64,000 nt of DNA from Acanthosepion esculentum (GCA_964036315.1 OZ038482.1:11809489-11873488), one strand, 5' to 3'; counted from the stretch's first letter, positions 21,601-33,260 are shown. The notes: a model not told the origin generated them from the letters alone. Made by a program: numbers and translations.

Positions 21601-22325
21601 TTTTATGTGGCTTCCTGTAGCCTAGGATTGGATGTGTACAAATCTTTCACCATCTTCGCATATACTAAATACCAGTTCCTCTAGTTAGGATCCAACTGCT
21701 AAAGATCGCTTGGATTCTTTTGATGAATTCTACTTTTTAGTTCTGTGAACATTTGATCCCTGACTTAAATCAGGGTTCTGATCTGACCAAACTTTCAATA
21801 TTGTGACAAAGTCATTATTCAGCTTCCATTGTCTTGCAGTCAATTTATGATAAAAATGTCGCCTTCATCCAATGCTAAAAATGTCGCCTTCATCCAAGTC
21901 TGGTAAAAATTTTCCTTCAGAAACAGGATGCATTTGGTACTATTCAAGTTTTCGTTAATTTTGACCAATTTTCTTGAACCAACCCTTTTTATTCAGCCCT
22001 AAAGCATCAAACTCTTATCCCCAAAATGTCACCGTTTTCGTTGTGTGACGTGGGTCATTTGGCTATCCTGTTGGCCATCTGACAAATTCACACTTATTAG
22101 ATTGCAGTTCCATCTTCGTTTCATCGCTGAATGTGATCTTACCACAAGCATCTGCACCTCACTTTTTGTACTACTTTGTCCAATCTTGCTTTCAAATGTT
22201 TTTTGTTTCAAGCTAGTTTCTTCGATGAAAATAAATCTCTTCAATTTATATTCTTGAAGGATGCACTTAATGTTATCTACTGACACTAAATTGAAAAAAG
22301 CTGCATCCATCCATCACTTTTCTAT
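21600..22325 (-). pseudogene. Tc1/mariner-like transposase relic
   Basis: Minus-strand frames with shifts: GKITFSDETKMELQSNKC, then EFVRWPTG (the FSDE box holds the first catalytic Asp of Tc1 transposases), FGDKSLML (usual VWG region), then a decayed middle part, and VWSDQNPDLSQGSNVHRTKK (the position of the W..SPDLNPIENLW motif). The second Asp and the Glu cannot be placed confidently. A partial tandem copy of GATGAAGGCGACATTTTTA is present. The upstream half is cut off by a TA tract at 22340. Several frameshifts make it inactive. No terminal inverted repeat was found. Confidence 0.65.
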
Positions 22326-22337
22326 CAGTCTAGAATG

Positions 22338-22339
<2 letters not shown>

Positions 22340-22414
<75 letters not shown>
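22340..22414. repeat. TA microsatellite
   Basis: About 37 TA units adjoining the truncated transposase relic. Confidence 0.95.
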
Positions 22415-22417
<3 letters not shown>

Positions 22418-24370
22418 TCAGTCACCATATTATCCTATAGAGCGGCTTTCGAAGGCGGCCATAGTTTGATCGATTCAAAACACTTCCAGTGCTTTGAGAT
22501 TTCGAGTGGATTTTTGAAATGCCGATTCTTTATATTCCAAGTCCGCTAGTTTATATTATTGGCCATCCTCACTATCTTCATCCTGGTTTTGTTGGGAATT
22601 TTCACCATGATTTCAACTGTTTTCGACGGGAGAAACGGGAAAAAATTATAATATCAGAGACGCTTTTTGGTTTCAGTGGGGAAATGAGAGCACACATTTT
22701 AATAAGAGGAAGAAAAGAAAAAAAGGGGGAGATAACGCTCTGATACATTTAACATCTGCTTCTGTGAAATGGAAAACCTTGTCAGTTTGGAATCTTTTAA
22801 TTTGCACCCTATTACTTCTTAAAATAGTAACCAGCATTCATGCTTATGATTGTTATTGCAATATTTTGTTAAAGTTGTTAAGCTCAAATATTTAACGATG
22901 CACTGTGGAAATTTTCGCGGTTATTTTATGATCGTGCAATTCGCGTGGGTGTTTATTCAATCATTAAATTAAAAATAAGGATTCATCAGAAAAATCAAAT
23001 AGGAAAACCGTAAGATTTTAACGAGTATTACTATTCAAATATTAATGTCTCAAATTATTAAAGGTCTTCGCTTAACAAAGGAAGCTATCATTGAAAACTG
23101 CATTTTTAGGAGGTCATAACTTTGCATTCGTTCGTCCCTGATGGTTTTTTAATAGATATTAAAATAGTGAAAAATTTTCGTTCTCATAAAATGATCTAAA
23201 TTAGTGTTTTCGTTCGTGAACATCTGAACAAGCAAGCGCCGACGTTGAATGAAATGTGAAGCTTCAGAGATTTAAAAAAAAAAACTCGAACAATTCAACT
23301 CGTGACTCACTTATATTAAAATAGTTCTTTGTTGAAGTCCAAATAACACGGATGTCTGTTTTCCTCTTTGAATGTCCCAAACCTGAAAAAAAAGGAACCG
23401 CATATTGATTTCTTTACTAAAGATCTACCGTTTATAAAAGGCTTGTCGATGAAAGTGAGTGTAACTGAGTCCTTATAAAAAAAAATGTTCTTTTATTTAG
23501 AATGTGCATTATAGAAGCAAAATGAAGAGTTCTTTGAATGAATACTAATGTCACTAATATCTTACTTGTAATGCAGATTGTTCTGTCTTATCGTTAGTAA
23601 ATATTAATTGAGATGATTTGTCGCGAAGAAGGAATTTCTTTTGACCGGAGATCAACGTGTCGAAGTGAACAATCTTAAGTCTGGATCGTTACGGTTGGTT
23701 TATTAGCTTTGCGTAGAGCTACTGATGAAAATTCTTTTCTTGTTTCTATTCATCATCTCAAAAAAACTTACAAAGATAGTTTTCTGATTGATGAAATTGG
23801 TGTTTTGATTGATTCTAAATTGCAAGCTGATTTTTATCTCTAAATTTTGAGTTGGGTAAGCCTCTTCTAGAGGTCTTGAGCTAATCTAGACTTGACAAAA
23901 ACGTCTGCTTCTGAGTGTAATGAAATTTGGATATGTACGAAGCTAAGGTTTTGAATATCTAGGTGGCAAGAGTAAGGTACCGCGGTAGGGTACCTGGTGA
24001 AGAAAGTGATAATGGTCTTCTCAACTTGCATGTCCGTTATTACTCTAGGACAAACGTCCGAAAATATTGTCGTCACATCAGTAGTCGCGTGACACATTAG
24101 GGATATGTGTACCAATCTCAGAGGAGCTGTGGGTGCGTCACGGGCAAACGGGTGGTGACCATCCCTCCAGGCTGATTTTTCCCTCTAGACTGGTTTCTTT
24201 CTCAAGGTAAGAGATCCAAGTGTGACCTGTTATTTAACCCATAGCTGGAGAAAGATGGATCCATACCGTTTGCTAAGGTATTAGAAAGATGTGAATGAAA
24301 CACAATCGAGTTGGAATTGAACTTGACATTTCGAATTCACATACCGTGCCTACAACTGTTACACTATCCG
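22415..24370. other. No gene recognised
   Basis: About 2 kb with only short open frames and no recognised protein family. No clear tandem repeat. It may be intron or old repeat. Confidence 0.45.

Positions 24371-24375
<5 letters not shown>

Positions 24376-24419
<44 letters not shown>
24376..24419. repeat. TA microsatellite
   Basis: About 21 TA units. Confidence 0.95.
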
Positions 24420-24424
<5 letters not shown>

Positions 24425-24539
24425 TTTCTTTTTTAAAAATATTCCATCGCGACACAGAGATTTCTATGTTTCAAAACTGAAACTAAATTTAGAAATTTAA
24501 TTATAAAAATTAAAAGTTCCATTGTCAAGCGACGTTAGG

Positions 24540-24890
24540 AAATATTTTTTATTATTTAATATATGTATTTATTATATAATTATATATGTTATTATATAAT
24601 TATATAATATATATATATTATTATATATTAACATATATATTATTATATGTTATATAAATTATTATATATTATCATACATATTAGTATATATTATATATAT
24701 TACTATTATATATTATTATATATATTATTATATAATTATATAATATATATTATTATATAATTATATATATTATATAATTATATATAATTATATAAGTTAT
24801 ATAAACCATATATTATTATATAATTATATATTATATATATTATATAATATATATTAGTATATAATTATATATATTATTATATATTTCTTA
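24540..24890. repeat. AT-only cryptic repeat
   Basis: Almost exclusively A and T, with recurring ATTATTATATA and ATAATTATATA words of variable spacing; probably a degenerated tandem array. Confidence 0.8.
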
Positions 24891-24950
24891 TTATTTTAGA
24901 GGTAAATCAGTCGAGTTCAGATCCGGGCTTGATGGCAATCGGATGTCTAG

Positions 24951-24993
24951 CCACACTGATGAGCTATCAAACAGCGCAACAGTCTCTCTGTGG
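24951..24993 (+). other. Hammerhead-ribozyme-like sequence, one core change
   Basis: CCACA (24951-24955) is followed by CTGATGA (24956-24962), stem II GCT/AGC with a 7-nt loop (24963-24975), GCAA (24976-24979, where GAAA is required) and TGTGG (24989-24993). The last pairs with CCACA to give a 5-bp stem I, starting just after a CTC triplet (24986-24988), which is a permitted NUH cleavage site. Stem III is not convincing and the A13-to-C change should abolish cleavage. This is a candidate decayed ribozyme only. Confidence 0.35.
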
Positions 24994-25007
24994 ATGACTA
25001 TATATAT

Positions 25008-25017
<10 letters not shown>

Positions 25018-25069
<52 letters not shown>
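25018..25069. repeat. TA microsatellite
   Basis: About 25 TA units; another shorter tract follows at about 25139-25185, and the pair is flanked by inverted copies of AATAATTTGATT-like words. Confidence 0.9.
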
Positions 25070-25072
<3 letters not shown>

Positions 25073-25135
25073 GATTGGATTTTGAAAATAATTTGATTGT
25101 CATATATATATAATTTAATTAGAAAATAATTCGAT

Positions 25136-25172
<37 letters not shown>

Positions 25173-25189
25173 TATATATATATATGAAA

Positions 25190-25635
25190 ATCAAATTATT
25201 TTTATATCATAAATAAGTCTACTTTCAGTAGTAAGTAGAAATAAAATAGCAAGTTTGTTATTGCAAACTGTCGCAATATTTCCTTTGTTCTTGCATATTT
25301 TCTTTCTAATCTTTGAAATCGATCCGATATTCACAGAACGAGAAGTAGTTTCCTCGTTAATGTCTGACCTCGTGACCTTTGCTTTGTCTGCTCGACGTCT
25401 GATAGAAATGGGCTATCATGCAAGTTTGGTTTCGAATATTCAGCGTTCATCACTCAGTAATTGCTTTCTGAATTCTAATGAGTCACCCACACAACCAAGA
25501 GACCCTCAATAAATAAGACATAAACAGTTTAACGTAACTTGACCAAAATTGTACCACATAATATTCAGGACAATTTCCTCGTCGTTGTTGCTTCCTTAGC
25601 AATAAAATTGATAACATATAACAATATAACTTCAT
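25190..25635. other. No gene recognised
   Basis: An 85-codon frame at 25255-25512 has a hydrophobic N-terminus but no recognised family and no flanking splice or promoter evidence. Confidence 0.35.
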
Positions 25636-25639
25636 CTTG

Positions 25640-25935
25640 GTTGTTATACTCGCATTGTTTCGGCCGTTCTATTTTCCTTCCTTCTTCAGATGTCTTTCGC
25701 ACTCGGTCACCAAGTGCTACATGGCCTGGTTGATTCGGGCATTAGTTAAAAGTCTATCTGCTTTCTTGGCTGTTGTGGGTCTCATATTTGGGTCAAGTAG
25801 TTCGAAGTAGTTAAGTAAAAGAAACAGACAAGCGACCGGAAGGTGAATAGTGATGCGTATTATCTGATACGATTTATCCCCAACCCCTAAGTATGAAATG
25901 TGGAATGAATCTGTGACGGACTTCCACCACATTAA
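25640..25935 (-). mobile_element. Penelope-like terminal unit (family B), decayed
   Basis: On the minus strand the unit runs from CATTCCACATTTCATACTTA through GGGGATAAAT-like words to CTGAAGA (25689-25683) and, about 20 nt later, GGCCGAAAC. The same series occurs at 37690-37980 on the plus strand. The hairpin between the two core halves is degenerate here. Confidence 0.5.
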
Positions 25936-25939
25936 TTTT

Positions 25940-27030
25940 GATTAGGAAACCAAACTGATGTGAAGAAAGGGACAAGGCAAAGGTATCAATATATATAAAA
26001 ATTGTATTCAACAATGTATACAATAAAGACTGTATAAGAAAAAGCATGCAATGAGTAAGACGAGAGTTGTCTCTCTGTGACTATCAAAGTCTATTAAAGT
26101 TCTCTGAAAAGAAAGAGTTCGTTATAAATGTTTTTAACAGTTTTGCTGTGCAAGAGGAAAATTATGTAAGTGTAAAGGAATATGCAGTTTGTGAGTGTTG
26201 AGTGAAAAGATCGGCGCATAGCTTCAACTGTCGTGGATTTCTAAAGTCTCATTGGTGTGTCTACACTTTTTTCTTGCTTTTATAGGTGATCAGTGGATCA
26301 GAAGTGCTGCGCGGGAAGAATCACTCTTCACGTGCAGACAGTCCGATTGGTCGACACTGACCAATCAGTGAATGAGCTTTGGGGATATTTCTGGGAGCCG
26401 ATTCTCCTAAAAGTGCACAAAATCTACTATACGAAAATATAGCGATTTCAAAATTGTCGCATAAGACAGTAGCGTTGATTTCTATCCAATGAATGATTGT
26501 TATTGAAATTTAATTTGTATAGGTATGTATGTGTGCGTGTGATGATGATCGCTATATATCTACCCTCGTGGATTGAGTTGGAACCAAAATTCATAGAAAA
26601 TTACAGATTATGACAGCGGACGCCCGAAGAACGACTAAAAAATTGGGAATATAATAACAAACATGAGGATACTCGTACTAGTGTAAAAAAAAAAATAATA
26701 ATGATAATTTTTATTCAAAAAAATCCAACATAGATCGAATAAATATATGAAAAGTAGCTGGTTCATCATATTAAAGTGCCATCGGTGAAACAATGAATTA
26801 TTGCCATCATCTTTGTAGCATCCATCTAATGATGGCAACCAATAGACATTTGATGCCAGCTATAATTGCAGTTTAGATCTAACTAATTAATGATTTTCAG
26901 AGTATAGCAAAAGAATTTTTTAAAGATTTCAGGGGAATAAAACGTGGATCATCTTAGTCTCCCCCTCCCCCGAAAAAAATAATACGCTGCTAACCACGCA
27001 CACACACACACAGACATTTATAGAGATATA
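25940..27030. other. No gene seen
   Basis: No recognised gene or repeat; a CA tract of a few units occurs at 26998-27011. Confidence 0.45.
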
Positions 27031-27035
27031 GAGGT

Positions 27036-27472
27036 TTGGTTGTTTGGTTGGCTGGTTGATTTTGTTTAGCGGTATATCAACATCTCTATGGGTTATTTAA
27101 TACCGAAATTTAAATATTTTGATTGTAACTGTATGCCTTCGAATACAGATAAAATGTATTATTGGTTATTTTGTTTTAAATATATATTTTTGGCCATTTT
27201 TTACATAAAACTGTATTGCTATGTATTGCTGGTATTTTTTTCTATAAAATTGTATTCTCATAATTTCATAGTTTTTTGTGTTTTTTTTGTTTTTTTTTTT
27301 GTTTTTGTTTTTTTGCCTGGTGTTCACTTTTTGCCCATAGCAATGTTTCTGAAAGGTGCTAACATCTCGGGTCAGGTTGGACGTGGGAACAACAGCGATT
27401 AAAAGGTGGTTTCCCGCTTCTCAAAACCTCTAATCTTCTGATCAAAGACCTTGCTGCCGGATGTAGTTTATC
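27036..27472 (-). mobile_element. Element X, copy 2, diverged
   Basis: The reverse of copy 1: it opens (on +) with TATATCAACA and GGGTTATTTAATACC, then decayed TTGCTGGTATT units, then AGGTGCTAACATCTCGGGT, AAGGTGGTTTCCCGC and GCCGGATGTAGTTTATC. The 30-bp minisatellite at its 5' end is reduced to less than one unit. Confidence 0.65.
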
Positions 27473-27719
27473 ACACCCAGATATAGAGGGAGACAAACGG
27501 AAGAGGAGACAAAGTGTGATGAATGGAAATAGAGAGAGATTCACTAAACTTAACAGTGGGAGAGGGGGAGAAATATTTTTTTTATTATGTCACAAATGGT
27601 CATGGCGTGTCTCCGTGCATAGTAAGCAAATTCATGACGTTAGACTCAGATACCGACCAATACAGCAAAAAGCAATTACTTCACACATAAAGCAGAATAT
27701 ATACAATTTTGTTCATATA

Positions 27720-28617
27720 CAGCACCGTTCGATAAAAGTGACTCACCTGATTTTTTAACGAACAATATTTTTTGTCTATTGTTCTTGGGGTTAAAATAAT
27801 TTTTAATCTTACTAATATAAAGACCTTTATTCACCCTAAGGTATTCTATTGATAATTATAAATTTGGATATAAATGAGATTCAGGAAAAAAAACACTGTG
27901 CAAAAAAAGTGACTCAGATATCGCATTCTAATGATTAAACTGGTAAATTTAAAGAGCTTTTGATAAAATATTGAAATCTATTTTACAATACACTCAGAAC
28001 AATATTCTAAAGAATTCTAGAACAGCTTAAATTAAATCTAAAGTATTCCAGAATATTCCAGAAAGCCTCATACAGTATAAAACAGCTTGAAATAGCCACT
28101 CAAGTCACTAACCAGATGAAAGGGTACAAACACGCATCAGAACCACTTAAGGCATCTATTATTGCCCTTTCAAAAGCAGGCAAGTCTACGAGAGAAATTG
28201 CAGAAATAACCTCGCAATCAACTGTCTCTCGAGTGCTTAGGGCACATAATGATGCCACTCCTGCTCCAAAGAAGGAAACAAGGGGTCGAAAGAAAAAGAT
28301 TGATGATAGAACTGGCAGGATAATCAAGAGAGAAGTTGCGAAGAATAGGACTATAACTAACCAAGAAATTGCAGCCAGTCTAAGCGAAGAGCAAGGTGTT
28401 AGTCTTGCCTCTTCAACAGTCCGTCGGTGGCTGTTAGAACAAAGCTACAAATCTTGTACACGAAGGTTTAAGCAGCTAATAAGCAAAGAGACTTGAATGG
28501 GCGCACTATTACAAAAATTTCACCGTAGAAGACCGGAAGAATGTTCTCTTCTCCGATGAAAGGAAAGTTGAGCTAAATTCAAAGGATAAGGTGAGTCACT
28601 TTTATCGAACAACACTG
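27720..28617 (+). mobile_element. Tc1/mariner-like transposon, internally deleted, ends intact
   Basis: Terminal inverted repeats of 28 bp: the left (27720-27747) begins CAGCACCGTTCGATAAAAGT and the right (28590-28617), read in reverse, CAGTGTTGTTCGATAAAAGT. The two are identical over the inner 21 bp, which include GTGACTCACC. TA lies immediately outside both ends (27718-27719 and 28618-28619). A second copy of the word AAAAGTGACTCA at 27903-27915 suggests an inner direct repeat of the IR/DR type. The transposase gene runs into the right repeat straight after the first catalytic motif, so the 898-bp element lacks the rest of the catalytic domain. Confidence 0.9.
28116..28590 (+). pseudogene. 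Tc1-like transposase N-terminal half, frameshifted and truncated
   Basis: An open frame of 126 codons (28116-28496) encodes two helix-turn-helix modules: ASIIALSKAGKSTREIAEIT, then a GRKKKIDDRTGR linker with an AT-hook-like GRKKK, then NQEIAASLSEEQGVSLASST and VRRWL. This is the paired-like DNA-binding region of Tc1 transposases. A single-base shift near 28484 moves the remainder to the next frame: LEWAHYYKNFTVEDRKN, then VLFSDERK, which contains the first Asp of the catalytic triad. The following 150 or so residues, with the second Asp and the Glu, are missing. It could still give a DNA-binding-only protein. Confidence 0.85.
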
Positions 28618-28689
28618 TATATTTGAACAAACAAATATTTTGCCTCTTATCATCGCTTAGTTTTGAGAATTAAAGAAAAGGAAGAACAA

Positions 28690-29665
28690 AATTTTATTGC
28701 AATCGATATAATAAAAGTGGTAGGTCCCTGAAGATAGTTGATAACACGGCCCTAGCACTCAATGCAGGTATCTCCCAGGGGTCACTCCTCGAAACAACTT
28801 TCTTTTTTACTTTACATAAATGATATGCCTAAGAATATACTCCGTTCATTTGTGAATATCTATGCCCGATGACACGACGAGTGCACCTCAAATTCGTGTT
28901 GACCAGAAATTGGCAGCTGCTCTCTCATCTGATCTAGCTCTAACATCTCAATAGGGGAAAAAATAGCTGCTTATATTCAAAAATCAAATTAGTTGCTTTC
29001 CATCATCGCCGATCGAACGCCGAACTACCATCAACCACAATGAATGGATGAGTCCTCGAGGATGCCTTGAGCGAGTATTGGGCCTTAAAGAAAGCTCAGA
29101 CCTCAAGTGGAACTCGTATATATGATCCATTATAAAAAGATGCAGGAAAATGGTCGATTCTCTGTAAGTACCTGATTCCTCGTATTGTCCCCTAACTTTA
29201 CAAGAGACAGATCAAGCCGAAAATGGAGTACTGTTGTCATATTTGCGCAGGAGCTGTCCAATCCTCACTTTCCAGTCTCGATGAAGTTCAAAAGCGTCTC
29301 CGCGCCCTTGTGGAGGATGAATTATTTTCCACCCTACAACCTCTCTCCCACAGGCGGGATGTGGCAAGCCTATCACTGCGCTATCGCTACTTCCATAGAA
29401 AATGCTCGGACGAACTGCATTCCTTGGTTCCACCAGTTCTAACCCGCCATACCACTCACATTGTTGCAAACCACCCACATTCCCTCTTTATTCCAAAAGT
29501 AAGTTCCACTCAAGCAGCTTCTTCCCGCGAACTTCTGTGGAACTGACTCCCAAGAGGATGCTTTCCCGATCATTATAATATTAACCTGATCAAGCCTAGG
29601 GCTGTTATCTTCCCCGCCTATCCGCATAAACTTGTGACCCTCTATCTACCTGAAGTAACCCCCGG
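28690..29665 (+). mobile_element. LINE (CR1/L2/jockey-like) reverse transcriptase, C-terminal part
   Basis: Forward frames with shifts: LNAGISQGSLL (RT motif before the active site), LHK/NDMP region, YADD written as tatgcccgatgac with a shift (28859-28871), then ERVLGLKESSDLKWNSYI, MEYCCHICAGAVQSSLSSLD, VQKRLRALVEDELFSTLQP, LSHRRDVASLSLRYRYFH and LVPPVLTRHTTHIVANHPHS. The order and words match the minus-strand copies at 1470-2335 and 56600-57500. It is 5' truncated and carries several frameshifts. Confidence 0.85.
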
Positions 29666-30267
29666 GCACTGTAAAAAAACGTATTGTAACAAACTTTGAT
29701 TTTATATATTTTAAATGTTCTTTTTACTAGACAAATACGGCACAAGATTAAAACTGGATCTTAAAGAAGCTAATCGTCTTCTGTATCTTAATTCGAAATC
29801 AGCTTGTCGCATCCAAAAACCCAATCGGTTTAATTGCCTCTCTCATCACAACACCGAACATTTTTTCACTTCTGAATTATTTTAAAATATCTGAAAATTC
29901 TAATTACTTGTTCACAATTCCTTGCAATGGTAGACAAGGAAATGATCTTCATGTACAGTTTTGAAAAGATCGACAAAAATTCAATGATATGAATATATTT
30001 CTAAAAATATACTATGATGAATCTCTCCCAATAAACTAACAGAGCAGAAATAATAAATTAACCAGGCGAAAAACGGTGTGGAAAAATAGAAAATATTTCT
30101 TGAGTATACTTGTAGTCCTGCAATGAAAATATTGATCTTCATGTCTTGCAGGGTGAATTTTATATTCGAAAGAAAGAATTCTTTCTAATAAACTTGACAT
30201 TTTCAGACATTTACTTCTGTCAATTCAGTCTTTATAATGATTATTTATTTATTTATTTATTTTTTAG
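29666..30267. other. No gene established
   Basis: Presumed intergenic or intron sequence. A 50-codon open frame after a splice-acceptor-like site (about 29729-29884) is discussed among rejected items. Confidence 0.4.
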
Positions 30268-30329
30268 TTGACAACGAACGGATGAAACCTGAAAGATTAG
30301 AGAAATTGACTAAACACACCGATTTTGAA
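30268..30329 (+). CDS. Candidate internal exon, possibly upstream of the sulfotransferase exon
   Basis: The acceptor TTATTTTTTAG (ending 30267) and donor GTAAGT (30330-30335) both fit consensus. The 62-bp exon is open in only one frame, giving DNERMKPERLEKLTKHTDFE. That frame starts after two bases and ends exactly on a codon boundary (phase 0), which is the phase needed by the acceptor at 38097. The next residues would be KQFGSILEGS. Joining the two would leave a 7.8-kb intron full of minus-strand LINE fragments. The exon is short, so chance cannot be excluded. The N-terminal membrane anchor expected for a Golgi sulfotransferase is still missing and would lie further upstream. Confidence 0.45.
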
Positions 30330-30409
30330 GTAAGTAAAATGAAGTAACTCGGTTTATTCATTAAAACATTCGTTTAAAAGTTTACACTTCAACATTCGAT
30401 ACTGATACC

Positions 30410-32660
30410 GTGTCTTTTCAGGATTTGGGTGACCATGGCTCTCCACAACTTATCCTCCTTTGTAGCTCTTTTTAGTATCCTTCCCACATTCTGTTCTGCC
30501 ATGCATTTACACAAGCTCGTTAGGTAAACTAATCGTTGCTTCCCACTATTCCTCTTAATATGTCACGCGTGCGTCAAATTTTCCAAGCCTTTTTTCCTCT
30601 TTCTGATTTCAAGAAGTGCCTTTTTATTTTCATTTTTCGTAAAACTTCCCTGTTCCTTGCATGATTTGTCGATAGTATTCTCAGCATCCGTCTGTAAAAC
30701 CACATCTATATTGCCTCAAGTATCCTCTTCATCTGTAAGAAAAAAGCTTAACATCTACTACTATATAGCAAGAATGATATTACATAGCAGTTCAGCACTT
30801 TTTCTTTCTTTTTCTAATGAAAATTTCCTGTTTCTTAATACTTTTTTTAACTTTTGGAGAACATCTTTTTCTGTTTCAATGCGACTTCCGGTTTTGGTAT
30901 TACATTTTCTGTTAAAAGACTTTCAAGATATTTAAACTTCTGTACTCACTTGATTTTAACATCTCCAATTCAATACTCGCCTTTTTACATTTTATTTTCT
31001 TTCTGACATCTACACATTGTTTCTTCTTATAACTGATGCTTAGTCCTTTCTTCTCGCTTTCCTTTATTACCTTGTCCCGTTCAGACAGTTTTCCTTCTGT
31101 GTCTGCAATCAACATCTGCATATCTGATGTTGTTAAGATTATGCCCACCGACAATAAATCTACGTCAGATTTTCAAACCTTTCCATCTTTACATATATTA
31201 TAAGTTTTGCTCCCACATGTTAGAAAAGGGTTCTTCTATGTATTCGTTCCATCTATGTAATACCTTTTCTTTATTTACTATGAAATTTTTAGACTTTATA
31301 CAAAGAGCACGTTTTCTGTCTTGCTATTTCTTTTACCATTTTTATGATTGACTATTATATCTATGGTCTGTAGTGTTTCTCTGCATAATTCTCGTTGAAC
31401 CAATCATCTTGTGATTGCTTGCATCCATTTCTAATGTTTTGACATCCTATATACATTCTTTAGATTTATGTGTTGTCTCTATTTCACGTATTCAAGAATT
31501 TCATGTCACCGTTTTTGTTTTCTTGTCTCTTTTCTTTTTGGAAACATCTTTTTGTGGAGGTCACTAGTGTTTCCCTTAAGGTGTTCCACTTTGACTTACT
31601 GACCACTTTTAGATTTGTCCTTAACTACATCCGCATATTTTTCTCTACAAATTGAGTCGTTCTGGAGCCTGTTGTATAGTAGCTTAAGCGTTGCTTTATT
31701 TTTTTTTTTAATTGCTATAATTTTATCCATAGTTTGCATATGGCTCAGATGTGATTGCTTTCACCGTCGACGAATGGTTATGTTTTTAGACTAGAGAACT
31801 GCATTTCTAAATCTTTTATTGATTATAAATAGTCTCTCTGATTCTTTATGTTCCATACCGGGCTTTTCTATGTTTACAAGCGCCTTGGCCGTTCCTGAAA
31901 CTATGTGTTGGTCATTGCCCTAATTCGCCATATATAATACACATTTTCTTTCTAAAAAAAATAATAAGCCAAATCAGGGGTGCGTATTATGACCAACTAC
32001 AAAAAATCTTTTAAAAATTGCCATAAAATAAAATAAGAATTATCATAAAAATAAATTAGAATTATATTATTCTATGTTTAAAACCATTTTTTTAATAAGA
32101 GTACGAAACGCTGATCGTAATGAAATTGGAGAAGTACAATTTGTAGGGTTTGATTACCAAACAAGGGGTGCGTATTATGCGTGAGTAGAAGCATTTTTCC
32201 ACACTTTCAGAACAATTTTAGGGGTGCGTATTATACACGAAGGCGTGTTATACATGGGGAATTACAATATTTGATCAGTAACTGTGTACCAATGGACCCA
32301 ATTTTCTCTGCATGCATTGTGTAATTAAAGTCCATCTTTTCCGACTATTTTACTATCTTATTCCTTTCCTACTTTTGCATTTAGTTCCCCTTTGAGGAAA
32401 ATAATTTCCTTTGATTTGCATTTATCATTTAACATTATCTAGTGTGTTGAAAAACCTATCTATTTTTTTCTTCTGCATTTTGTGATGTTGGTGCATAAAT
32501 CACGATGTTGTATGGCTGTCCTTTCATCTTCACCTGAAGAACTCTGTCCATTATTTGCTTGCATTCCAGAAGACATTTCATCTGATATTTGTCCCCTGCT
32601 CTTTATATTCCGTAATTTTATCATCATTTTCTTCTATTTTTTTAAAACTGTTCGCTCCAA
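30410..32660 (-). mobile_element. Non-LTR retrotransposon (endonuclease-RT LINE), decayed, cut by a MITE
   Basis: Minus-strand order from 32650 down. The endonuclease gives QIMDRVLQVKMKGQPYNIVI, YAPTSQNAEE, IIFLKGELNAKVGKG (the GDFNAKVG motif). After the MITE, it continues FQERPRRL, then WNIKNQRDYL (usual RNQIDYI). Connector: WNTLRETLVTSTKRCFQKEK and CKQSQDDWFNENYAEKHYRP. RT thumb: KGLSISYKKKQCVDVRKK. C-terminus: VLNCYVISFLLYS, QMKRILEAI, MWFYRRMLRI, and LWRAMVTH. This is the domain order of an APE-endonuclease LINE of about 1,000 residues. The RT palm (YADD region) is deleted, and stops and shifts are frequent. Sister copies lie at 32790-33260, 34965-35975 and 60480-61015. Confidence 0.85.
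31914..32268. mobile_element. MITE-like element inside the LINE endonuclease
   Basis: Ends are imperfect inverted repeats: left ATTGCCCTAATTCGCCATAT then ATAATACAC; right, in reverse, ATATTGTAATTCCCCATGTA then TAACACGCC. Internally the word GGGGTGCGTATTAT occurs three times (about 31976, 32164 and 32220). GTGCGTATTAT words of this type belong to small DNA transposon families of the pogo/mariner type in many genomes. It separates two parts of one LINE endonuclease, so it inserted later. A target duplication was not resolved. Confidence 0.6.
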
Positions 32661-32789
32661 GCTACTAAGACGCAATTGGTTACTGAGAGTGAAAGAAACG
32701 AAGAGAAAACAATAAATGAACATGATTCGCGAAGTCAGATGGTGACTGTTGCATTTAAATTTTTGAAGATTGTAACTGATAGGAAAGCA

Positions 32790-33260
32790 AGAAGCAGAAA
32801 GAAGCAACAACTATTAGCATTGCAACTTTTGCAGTTAATGCCCCCATGATGATTATAATTTACGATTTGGATTGGCTTTTGGCATTATCTTGTCTGTTGC
32901 AAAACTTCATTAATTCCTCTTGTGCGTTGGTGGATATGCTACGATAACAATTATATTGTATGGCTTTCCTTTCAGTTTCACTAGACAAACTACGTCCGAT
33001 ATTTGCTTGTATTCCAGAAGACATTTCATTTTGACTTCATCTGATATCTGTCCACTACTTTTTTTTTCTCTTTGCCTGCAAATATAATTCTACCTCGTGA
33101 AATCTTCATTCTTCATCCATCTAGTTTCACATACTTCCAGAAGGTTTATATTTACCCTTTTTCCATTTCATGTTTGACATTTTCTAACCCCTGCCAAACT
33201 GCTAAATATTCAAGCTCCTTATTACTATTATGTCTTCGTTGCTAAAGGAAATACAAACAA
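32790..33260 (-). mobile_element. Second copy of the LINE endonuclease region
   Basis: Minus-strand peptides NLLEVCETRWMKNEDFTRG, ILEYKQISDVVCLVKLKGKP, then YNIIVI and IIMGALTAKVA (the GDFNAKVG position, changed). It overlaps in content with 32300-32650 and also includes the more N-terminal SETRW motif, so it is a separate, older copy or a duplicated segment. Confidence 0.7.

Noticed and set aside
22029..22310. 93-codon frame as a host gene
   Set aside because: Shifted frames of the same segment show the FSDE motif and VRWP words of a Tc1-like transposase.
23580..24260. Possible gene region because of lower AT content
   Set aside because: No open frame above about 80 codons, no recognisable motif and no convincing splice pairs.
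29729..29884. 50-codon frame after an acceptor-like TTTTTACTAG (begins KYGTRLKLDLKEANRLLYL)
   Set aside because: No donor in frame, no recognised similarity, and sequence composition equals the surroundings. It could be a terminal exon, but the support is too weak to list.
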